This document shows, piece by piece, positions 1-5,176 of a stretch of 7,085 nt of DNA. Both the position numbers and the translations under genes were made by a program. Each line of letters opens with the position of its first letter. Position 1 is the stretch's first letter. Origin of the DNA: JBFMHP01 sp964557295 (GTDB taxonomy: Bacteria; Pseudomonadota; Gammaproteobacteria; RBG-16-57-12). The DNA is taken from contig CAZKZP010000090.1 of the NCBI GenBank assembly GCA_964557295.1, forward strand, positions 1-7,085. The letters run 5' to 3'. The notes below the pieces were generated by a model. It had not been told where the DNA came from. It ran no database searches and saw only the letters and a program-made list of their open reading frames with translations.

Positions 1-457
1 GGGCCGGCGAAGGTGCAGGCGCCTGCTCCAGATAGCTGAGCACGTCTTCCTTCAGGATGCGGCCGTCCTTGCCGCTGCCGGTGATGCGCCGGGCATCGAG
101 TCCTTTTTCCGCGATGAGTTTCTTCGCCGACGGGGTGATGAGTTCCTCTATCGGCGTGGCTCTCGGTGTCGCCGCGGCCGGGCTGGTTTCGGTGCTGGGC
201 GCGGCGGGGTTGACGCCGGTGCCTTTGCCGAGCTGCGCCAGCACCTGTCCCGAGAGTACCTTGGCGCCGGCCGGGACCAGGATCTTTTCGAGCACACCGT
301 CTTGTGGCGCGGGGATCTCGAAGACCACCTTGTCGGTTTCGACATCGGCCAGCACCTCCTCGGCGCTCACGGCCTCACCCGGCCGCTTGTGCCAGGTCAC
401 CAGGGTCCCGTCGGTGACGGACTCGGGGAAATTGGGCGCTTTAACCTCGATCGACAT
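1..457 (-). CDS. sucB: Dihydrolipoyl succinyltransferase, E2 of 2-oxoglutarate dehydrogenase (partial, N-terminal part)
   Basis: E2 core subunit of the 2-oxoglutarate dehydrogenase complex. It passes the succinyl group from E1 via a lipoyl-lysine to CoA in the cytoplasmic TCA cycle. Only the first 152 codons are in the window; the catalytic acyltransferase domain lies beyond base 1. The visible protein starts MSIEVKAPNFPESVTDGT and has a biotinyl/lipoyl domain at about residues 2-77. The lipoylation site is the motif DVETDKVVFEI with Lys43. A Pro/Ala/Thr-rich linker follows at about 83-102, then a peripheral subunit-binding domain at about 107-143 (TPSAKKLIAEKGLDARRI, then GSGKDGRILKEDV). A second Ala/Pro linker begins at the window edge. 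The ATG at 457-455 is supported by a GAGGA Shine-Dalgarno on the minus strand at 468-464 with 6-base spacing. It overlaps the sucA stop by 17 bases, so the two are co-transcribed and probably translationally coupled. The order sucA-sucB and the ETDKV motif favour the succinyl- over the acetyltransferase. Confidence 0.95.
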   Translation of the reverse strand, partial: MSIEVKAPNFPESVTDGTLVTWHKRPGEAVSAEEVLADVETDKVVFEIPAPQDGVLEKILVPAGAKVLSGQVLAQLGKGTGVNPAAPSTETSPAAATPRATPIEELITPSAKKLIAEKGLDARRITGSGKDGRILKEDVLSYLEQAPAPSPA

Positions 458-3323
458 GGGTCTTCCTCTTCTTCTTGACGGGCTTCGGCGCGGGTTCGCC
501 CAGCGCCTCGGCCACCAATTGCCGTTGTTGTTCCGCGTGCAGGGCCGCGATGCCCACCGCCGGGGCGGCGGAGAACGGCCGGCCGGCATATTCCAGGTAA
601 GGCTCCCGGCCCAGGATGCTGCGCACATGGTGCTGGCTGGTGAACCACGAGCCCTGGTTCTTCGGCTCTTCCTGGCACCAGACGAAACTCTTGGCGTTGG
701 GATACCGCTCCAGCTGCTGGCGCATCAATTCGGTGGGGAAGGGGTAGAGCTGCTCCATGCGGATGATGGCCACATCGGTGCGCTGGTCGGCGCGGCGCTG
801 GTTGAGCAACTCATAATAGATCTTGCCGCTGCACAGCACCACCCGGGTGACCCGTGAGTCATTCAGTGCGTCGATCTCGGGAATGATCGGCTGGAAGGTG
901 CCGGTGGTCAGCTCCTCGAGCGTGCTAGTCGCGTCCTTGTGGCGCAGCAGGCTCTTGGGCGTCATGACAATCAGCGGCTTGCGGCAGCTGAGCAGCATCT
1001 GGCGGCGCAGCAGGTGGAAGATCTGCGCCGGCGTGGTCGGCACCACCACCTGCATGTTGTGCTGCGCGCACAGTTGCAGGTAGCGCTCCAGGCGCGCCGA
1101 GGAATGTTCAGGGCCCTGACCCTCGAAACCGTGCGGCAGGAACAGCGTCAGCCCGCTCAGGCGCTTCCATTTCTGCTCGCCGGCGCTGATGAACTGATCG
1201 ATCACCACCTGGGCGTTATTGGCGAAATCGCCGAACTGCGCCTCCCAGATGGTCAAGGTCTTGGGGTCGGTGGTCGAGTAGCCGTATTCGAAGGCGAGCA
1301 CCGCCTCTTCCGAGAGCAGCGAGTTGATCACCAGGAATCGGGGCTGGTTTTCGAACAGATTGCGCAAGGGCACGTAGGCCTCTTCATCGGCCTGATTGTG
1401 GATCACGGCATGGCGATGGAAGAAGGTGCCGCGGCCGGCGTCCTGGCCGGAGAGCCGGACATGGAAGCCGTCACGCAGCAGCGTGGCATAGGCCAGGGTC
1501 TCGGCGAAGCCCCAATCGAGGGGCAGCTTGCCGGCGGCCATCTCCGCCCGGGTGCTGTAGATCTTGGAAACGCTTGGATGCAGCGTGAAGTGCGCCGGGT
1601 GCTGGCTTAAGCGCTGATTGAGATCCTGGATGACTTTTTTCGGCACACCGGTGTCGAGCAACACGGTGCAGGCCTGCTGCGTGTAGGGTTCCCAGTCGGT
1701 GAACGGCGGGCGCTTCTCCTGGCTGATGTCCTTGGCCACGCACTGGCCGGCCTCGATCGTTTGCCGATAGGTCTTCATCATCTCCAGCGGCGCGGACTCA
1801 TCGATGGCGCCTTGGGCGATGAGTCGATGCGCGTAGATCTCACGCGGGGTCTGTTTGCTGCGGATCACGCTGTACATCTCCGGCTGTGTGGCCATGGGTT
1901 CATCGGCCTCGCTGTGGCCGTGACGCCGGTAACAGACCAGGTCGATGACCACATCCTTGTGGAACTTCATGCGGTAGTCGACCGCCAATCGGGTGACGAA
2001 CAGCACCGCCTCCGGGTCGTCGCCGTTGACGTGGAAGATCGGCGCGTTGACCATCTTGGCCACATCCGTGCAATACAGGGTGGAGCGCATGTCGCGCTGA
2101 TTGCTGGTGGTGAAGCCGATCTGGTTGTTGATCACGATGTGCACGGTGCCCTTGGTGGAGTAGCCGCGCGATTGCGACATGTTGAAGGTCTCCATCACCA
2201 CGCCCTGGCCGGCGAAGGCGGCATCGCCGTGGATGATCACCGGCACCACGGTGTCGCCCTCAGGGTCGTTGCGCCGGTCCTGGCGGGCGCGCACCGACCC
2301 TTCCACCACGGGGCCGACGATCTCCAGATGCGAGGGGTTGAAGGCCAGGGCCAGGTGCACCATGCCGCCCGGCGTGTTGACGTTGGAGGAAAAGCCCATG
2401 TGATATTTCACATCGCCGGTGTTGAAGTCGTCGTAGGCAACCTTGCCCTCGAATTCGCGGAACAGGTCTTCCGGCAGCTTGCCCAGGATGTTGACCAGCA
2501 TGTTGAGCCGGCCGCGGTGGGCCATGCCGATGGCCAGTTCCTTCACGCCTTTCTCGCCGGCGCGCTGGATCAAGCCGTCCATCATCGGGATGAAGCTGTC
2601 GGCCCCTTCGAGGGAAAAGCGTTTCTGCCCGACGTATTTGCTGTGCAGGAAGCGCTCCAGGCCCTCGGCGGCGCTCAGCCGCTCCAGCAGGCGCCGCTTG
2701 GTCTCGACCGGATACTGCGGCTGGCCGCGTTCACCCTCGAAATAGCTCAGCAGCCAGCGTTTTTCCGTCATGTCGGTGATGTGCATGAACTCCGCGCCGA
2801 TGGCTTGGGTGTAGATCTGTCCGAGCAGGGCGAGGATCTCGCGCAGCGGGGCCAGCTCCAGGCGGGCCAGTCCCACGGTGTCGAACGGTTGGTCGAGATC
2901 CTCCTCGCTCAGGCCGTGATAGGCGAGTGTGAGTTCCGGAGGCGGCGTAGAGGCTTCGTCTTGCAGCGGGTTGAGCTTGGCCATCAGATGGCCGTTGAAG
3001 CGATAGGCGTTGATGAGCTTCGCCACGCGTACCTGCTTGTCGAGCAACAGCAGATCATGGGGCGAGATTCCGCCACGGTTGCCGCAGACGGTCTTGCCCG
3101 GCGGCGCGCGGAATATCTCCCGCACGGCGGCGTGAGAGGTTTCGCGCGAGGAGGCGCCTGGCGGGGCGATCTGCTCGAAATAGGCCTTCAGTGCGGGATC
3201 GACACTCTCGGGATTGGCGAGAAAGTCTTCATACAGGGATTCCAGATACGGCGCATTGGCTGCCGACAGATGCGAGGCGGCGTTCAGCTCCTGCATGGTT
3301 TTCTTCGGGTTGTGATCGCTCAT
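441..3323 (-). CDS. sucA: 2-oxoglutarate dehydrogenase E1 component
   Basis: Thiamine-diphosphate-dependent E1 subunit that decarboxylates 2-oxoglutarate and succinylates the lipoyl arm of SucB. The 960 residues compare with about 930 in E. coli. The N-terminal segment LSAANAPYLESLYEDFL (19-35) matches the E2-binding N-terminus typical of SucA. Further landmarks are GMAHRGRLNML (266-276), FNPSHLE (328-334), the ThDP/Mg region from GDAAFAGQG (366-374) to NNQIGFTT (399-406), YRRHGHSEADEP (465-476), and the transketolase-like pyrimidine domain with GYSTTDP and WEAQFGDFAN (681-702). All expected motifs are present, with no frameshift. The ATG at 3323 has no clear Shine-Dalgarno; Met10 (codon at 3296-3294) is an alternative start that also fits the family N-terminus. 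The C-terminus carries a short basic tail (KPVKKKRKTHVDRG) that E. coli SucA lacks; its codons contain the ribosome-binding site of sucB. The gene is first in its operon and divergent from the sigma-factor cluster. Confidence 0.97.
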   Translation of the reverse strand: MSDHNPKKTMQELNAASHLSAANAPYLESLYEDFLANPESVDPALKAYFEQIAPPGASSRETSHAAVREIFRAPPGKTVCGNRGGISPHDLLLLDKQVRVAKLINAYRFNGHLMAKLNPLQDEASTPPPELTLAYHGLSEEDLDQPFDTVGLARLELAPLREILALLGQIYTQAIGAEFMHITDMTEKRWLLSYFEGERGQPQYPVETKRRLLERLSAAEGLERFLHSKYVGQKRFSLEGADSFIPMMDGLIQRAGEKGVKELAIGMAHRGRLNMLVNILGKLPEDLFREFEGKVAYDDFNTGDVKYHMGFSSNVNTPGGMVHLALAFNPSHLEIVGPVVEGSVRARQDRRNDPEGDTVVPVIIHGDAAFAGQGVVMETFNMSQSRGYSTKGTVHIVINNQIGFTTSNQRDMRSTLYCTDVAKMVNAPIFHVNGDDPEAVLFVTRLAVDYRMKFHKDVVIDLVCYRRHGHSEADEPMATQPEMYSVIRSKQTPREIYAHRLIAQGAIDESAPLEMMKTYRQTIEAGQCVAKDISQEKRPPFTDWEPYTQQACTVLLDTGVPKKVIQDLNQRLSQHPAHFTLHPSVSKIYSTRAEMAAGKLPLDWGFAETLAYATLLRDGFHVRLSGQDAGRGTFFHRHAVIHNQADEEAYVPLRNLFENQPRFLVINSLLSEEAVLAFEYGYSTTDPKTLTIWEAQFGDFANNAQVVIDQFISAGEQKWKRLSGLTLFLPHGFEGQGPEHSSARLERYLQLCAQHNMQVVVPTTPAQIFHLLRRQMLLSCRKPLIVMTPKSLLRHKDATSTLEELTTGTFQPIIPEIDALNDSRVTRVVLCSGKIYYELLNQRRADQRTDVAIIRMEQLYPFPTELMRQQLERYPNAKSFVWCQEEPKNQGSWFTSQHHVRSILGREPYLEYAGRPFSAAPAVGIAALHAEQQRQLVAEALGEPAPKPVKKKRKTHVDRG
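464..468 (-). promoter_or_regulatory. Ribosome-binding site of sucB inside sucA
   Basis: GAGGA on the minus strand, six bases before the sucB ATG, within a purine-rich run that also encodes the Lys/Arg-rich end of SucA. It fixes the sucB start and implies that translation of sucA and sucB is linked. Confidence 0.7.
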
Positions 3324-3342
3324 AGGGGTTTTTCGTTGTTCA

Positions 3343-3371
3343 ATTATGGTTATAGAGGATTATTCGGCAGA
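3343..3371 (-). promoter_or_regulatory. Candidate sucA promoter (weak)
   Basis: On the minus strand CATAAT (3348-3343) is a good -10 match, five of six bases. At 17-base spacing the -35 position holds TCTGCC (3371-3366), a poor match, so an activator would probably be needed if this is the promoter. A start from it would leave a leader of only a dozen or so bases, which fits the lack of a Shine-Dalgarno before the sucA ATG. Overlapping TATAAC offers another -10. Consensus matching by eye only. Confidence 0.25.
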
Positions 3372-3429
3372 TCGGCGGGATTCCTGAGGTTCGACATGCG
3401 GCTGTCATGGCCATGAGGCTTGTGTGGAT

Positions 3430-3458
3430 TTGAGGCCTTTTCAAGCGGTTAGTAGACT
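3430..3458 (+). promoter_or_regulatory. Candidate sigma-70 promoter for the ECF operon
   Basis: TTGAGG (3430-3435) and TAGACT (3453-3458) each match four of six positions of the -35 and -10 consensus, with an exact 17-base spacer. It would give a leader of about 120-145 bases before the sigma-factor start. Moderate matches like this occur by chance, so the call is tentative. An autoregulated ECF-type promoter nearer the gene is an alternative, but I could not identify a convincing one. Confidence 0.3.
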
Positions 3459-3584
3459 GCTGTGCACGCCGAACACCGTTCACTGCGCCCCCTCCTCTAA
3501 AAGTGTAGCCACCCGGCCAGGGCGCCGTCGAACGGAAAATTTGCGCGCGCTGTCAACCAATCGATCGATGGCGCGTTATAACTG

Positions 3585-4124
3585 ATGAAGAACACGAAAT
3601 GCTTGGGTGCGATGGACTTGGATGAATTTCTCGCCACGGTGGAACGCAAGGCCTACCGGATGGCGCTGCTGGCGACCAATAATCATGCGGATGCGCTGGA
3701 TCTGGTGCAAGAGGCGATGATCCAACTCGCCACCCGTTACCGTGCGGCCCCCGAGGCCGAGTGGAAGCCGCTGTTCCACCGCATCCTGCAGAACCGTATC
3801 CGGGATCATTACCGGCGCGGCAAGGTGCGCGGCTTTATCGTGGGCTGGTTCTCGGGAACCGGGGCGGATGGGGCGGAGGCCGTCCCGTCCGCGCAGCAAC
3901 TGCCCGGGCAGGCGCTGGAATCCGGCCGGGCCATGGCGGAGCTGGACCGCGCCTTGCGGGATCTGCCGCTGCGTCAGCAACAAGTATTTTTATTGCGCCT
4001 CTGGGAGGGGCTGGATGTGAAAGAGACGGCACGGGCGATGGGTTGTTCGGAGGGCAGCGTGAAGACGCATTATTCACGCGCCGTGCAGACCTTGCGCGAG
4101 CGACTGGGAGAATTCTGGTCATGA
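3585..4124 (+). CDS. ECF-family RNA polymerase sigma factor
   Basis: Alternative sigma factor of the group 4 (ECF) type, which directs core RNA polymerase to a small regulon. The 179-residue protein has a sigma-2 region at about 13-80: the helix DALDLVQEAMIQLATRY (36-52) corresponds to region 2.1-2.2, and LFHRILQNRIRDHYRR (63-78) corresponds to 2.3-2.4. A variable linker at about 80-115 is followed by sigma-4 at about 119-174, with LPLRQQQVFLLRLWEGLD and a helix-turn-helix in KETARAMGCSEGSVKTHYSRA (146-166). There is no C-terminal extension. Neither possible start has a clear Shine-Dalgarno: ATG at 3585, used here as the longest frame, or ATG at 3612, giving MDLDEFLATVERKAYRMA, which looks more like the usual start of relatives. 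The stop overlaps the next start as ATGA. It heads a four-gene operon whose second gene is the probable anti-sigma factor. The subfamily usually found beside DUF3619/DUF3106 genes has no well-established regulon that I know of. Confidence 0.93.
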   Translation: MKNTKCLGAMDLDEFLATVERKAYRMALLATNNHADALDLVQEAMIQLATRYRAAPEAEWKPLFHRILQNRIRDHYRRGKVRGFIVGWFSGTGADGAEAVPSAQQLPGQALESGRAMAELDRALRDLPLRQQQVFLLRLWEGLDVKETARAMGCSEGSVKTHYSRAVQTLRERLGEFWS

Positions 4125-4468
4125 ACGAAACCGACGAAAAATTATTGCGCGCAATAAAAGCGCGGCTCGATGAAGCCGCCGAGCGGCTCGATCCCGGCAC
4201 GCGCGCCGCGCTGGCCCAGCGGCGCCAGGAGGCGCTGACGCGGCCCGCCCCGCGCCGCTGGTTTGTGGTGCCGCGGCCGGTGTTGGCCACGGCGGCGATG
4301 CTGGTGCTGGTGCTGGGGGTTTCCTACTGGATGCAACCGCCCGACGGCCACGCGCCCGCATCTCTGCTCGATGATATCGAGCTGCTGGTCTCGGGCGGTG
4401 AGGTGGTGGATTACGAGGAGCTGGATTTCTTCCTCTGGCTGGATGAGGCGCAAGCAGATGAGGGTTGA
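4121..4468 (+). CDS. DUF3619-like single-pass membrane protein, probable anti-sigma factor
   Basis: A 115-residue protein with a charged cytoplasmic N-terminus (about 1-47, including LLRAIKARLDEAAERLDP), one membrane segment at about 53-71 (PVLATAAMLVLVLGVSYWM), and an acidic periplasmic C-terminus ending in DIELLVSGGEVVDYEELDFFLWLDEA. The positive residues RRW before the segment predict the N-terminus inside. This pattern, and the position directly after an ECF sigma gene, resemble DUF3619-family proteins, which commonly follow such sigma factors. An anti-sigma role is inferred from topology and context. I see no zinc-binding HxxxCxxC anti-sigma motif, so it would not be a ZAS-type factor. 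The ATG at 4121 overlaps the sigma stop by four bases and has GGGAG at 4106-4110. The same frame stays open upstream to 3761, but that part is a shadow of the sigma gene. Confidence 0.8.
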   Translation: MNETDEKLLRAIKARLDEAAERLDPGTRAALAQRRQEALTRPAPRRWFVVPRPVLATAAMLVLVLGVSYWMQPPDGHAPASLLDDIELLVSGGEVVDYEELDFFLWLDEAQADEG

Positions 4469-4661
4469 ATGGGTGCTCGCCGGGCTGCTGTGGTGCGCGC
4501 CCGTTTGGGCCGAGGAGCTGGTGGACCGCGCCGATCCGGATCTCGAACTACTGGAGTTTATCGGCGAGTGGGATGGCATGGAAAAGGCGGAGGCGGCGTT
4601 GGAGCGGGATGACGCGGCGCTGGCGGAGCTACCGCAGATTGAGGGCGACGAAGATGAGTAG
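4458..4661 (+). CDS. Small acidic exported protein of unknown function
   Basis: A 67-residue protein that I do not recognise as a named family. Residues 1-18 look like a Sec signal peptide (MRVEWVLAGLLWCAPVWA, cleavage predicted before EEL), with no lipobox cysteine. The mature part is about 49 residues with 20 Asp/Glu against 3 Lys/Arg by hand count. It contains the segment DPDLELLEFIGEWDG and ends in GDEDE. Short exported proteins with an ELLEFLG-like core next to DUF3106 genes in other gammaproteobacteria are a pattern I recall but cannot check here. The start has GAGG at 4445-4448. The gene overlaps the preceding gene by 11 bases and the following one by 8 bases, which strongly supports it as a real, co-translated gene despite its size. 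It probably acts in the periplasm, perhaps binding the basic DUF3106 protein encoded next. Confidence 0.8.
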   Translation: MRVEWVLAGLLWCAPVWAEELVDRADPDLELLEFIGEWDGMEKAEAALERDDAALAELPQIEGDEDE

Positions 4662-5112
4662 GTATCTGGTCTTGATGTTCACGCTGCTGTGCGCAATCGG
4701 CGCGGCCTGGGCCGGGGCTGAGCCGGTGCCGTGGCAACAGCTCGACGCGCGGGAGCAACAGGTGCTGAAGCGCTACGCCGATCAGTGGGCGGGGTTTCCG
4801 CCGGAGAAGCAGGCCCGCCTGCAACGCGGCGCGCAGCGCTGGCTGGCGATGTCGCCGGAGCAGCGCGCCAAGGCGCGCGAGCGGTTCAAGCGCTGGCAGT
4901 CGCTGCCGCCGGGGCAGCGCAAGCTGATCCGCGAGCGCTTCCAGCAGTTCAAGCGGCTGCCGCCGGAGCAGCAGGCGCGCGTGTTGCGCCGCATGCAGTG
5001 GTACAAGGATCTGCCCCCGGCGCAGCGTGAAAGGATGCGCGAGCGCTGGCGCACGCTCACGCCCCAGCAGCGCGAGCAGCTGATCCAGCGGCGGATGTCG
5101 CGGCCGAAATGA
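4654..5112 (+). CDS. DUF3106-family exported repeat protein
   Basis: A 152-residue protein with a Sec signal peptide (MSRYLVLMFTLLCAIGAAWA, predicted cleavage after residue 20). The mature part is predicted to be helical and strongly basic, with about 33 Lys/Arg to 13 Asp/Glu by hand count. From residue 48 it is a run of 18-residue units starting at FPPEKQ (48), MSPEQR (66), LPPGQR (84) and LPPEQQ (102). A 15-residue unit LPPAQR (120) and a final LTPQQR (135) follow. Each unit has a (S/P)PxQ turn followed by an Arg-rich amphipathic helix with aromatic residues. This is the hallmark of DUF3106, whose molecular function is not established. The repeated LTPxQR-like motif recalls the LTxxQ motifs of the periplasmic CpxP/Spy proteins, but homology is not shown. 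The ATG at 4654 has GAGGG at 4641-4645, eight bases upstream. It is the last of the four overlapping genes, so it may be a periplasmic sensor or effector of the sigma/anti-sigma pair. Confidence 0.87.
   Translation: MSRYLVLMFTLLCAIGAAWAGAEPVPWQQLDAREQQVLKRYADQWAGFPPEKQARLQRGAQRWLAMSPEQRAKARERFKRWQSLPPGQRKLIRERFQQFKRLPPEQQARVLRRMQWYKDLPPAQRERMRERWRTLTPQQREQLIQRRMSRPK
4795..5055 (+). repeat. In-frame 54-base coding repeats (18-residue units)
   Basis: Four consecutive 54-base units (4795-4848, 4849-4902, 4903-4956, 4957-5010) and a 45-base unit (5011-5055) encode the Pro-Pro/Arg-rich helices of the DUF3106 protein. The repeats are diverged in base sequence but keep exact length and phase, so the constraint is at protein level rather than recent tandem duplication. 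Confidence 0.75.
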
Positions 5113-5164
5113 AATTCAAATGACCGGAAAGTGCGTGTCTCAATAATCTTGAATGACTGAAGAC

Positions 5165-5169
5165 GAGGA
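5165..5169 (+). promoter_or_regulatory. Ribosome-binding site setting the lipoprotein start
   Basis: GAGGA seven bases upstream of the ATG at 5177. The in-frame ATG at 5153 has no such site and would put a charged eight-residue extension (MTEDEDKP) before the signal peptide. Confidence 0.75.
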
Positions 5170-5176
5170 TAAACCC

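Larger units (their letters stand above)
3324..3584. other. Divergent intergenic region between sucA and the sigma-factor operon
   Basis: A 261-base stretch between two start codons pointing away from each other. The sucA-proximal part (about 3330-3365) is AT-rich compared with the rest of the window, as expected for a promoter. I see no convincing small gene, tRNA, or strong hairpin followed by a T-tract. An open frame of 551 codons covers 1761-3416 on the plus strand, but it is antisense to sucA and I do not regard it as a gene. Promoter candidates are listed separately. Confidence 0.8.

Noticed and set aside
1761..3416. 551-codon open frame on the plus strand opposite sucA
   Set aside because: It is antisense to a clearly conserved sucA. 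Its product is His/Val/Gly/Ala-rich low-meaning sequence typical of reverse-frame GC-rich DNA and has no recognisable domain.
3534..3556. GGAAAA ... GTCAA as an ECF-type autoregulated promoter for the sigma gene
   Set aside because: The elements resemble the GGAAC and TCAAA parts of sigma-E-like promoters, but they are about four bases too close together. Such short motifs are common.
3761..4120. Upstream extension of the DUF3619-like frame
   Set aside because: It overlaps the conserved sigma factor almost entirely and is Arg/Gly/Ala-rich. The ATG at 4121 has a Shine-Dalgarno and the typical ATGA coupling.
5126..5147. GGAAAG ... TCTCAATAAT as an ECF-type promoter before the lipoprotein gene
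   Set aside because: The spacing between the two elements is far too short for a sigma-E-like promoter, and it does not match the pattern before the sigma gene, so there is no shared motif.
5153..5176. Earlier ATG as the lipoprotein start
   Set aside because: It has no Shine-Dalgarno and would add an acidic extension before the signal peptide. The ATG at 5177 has GAGGA at good spacing.
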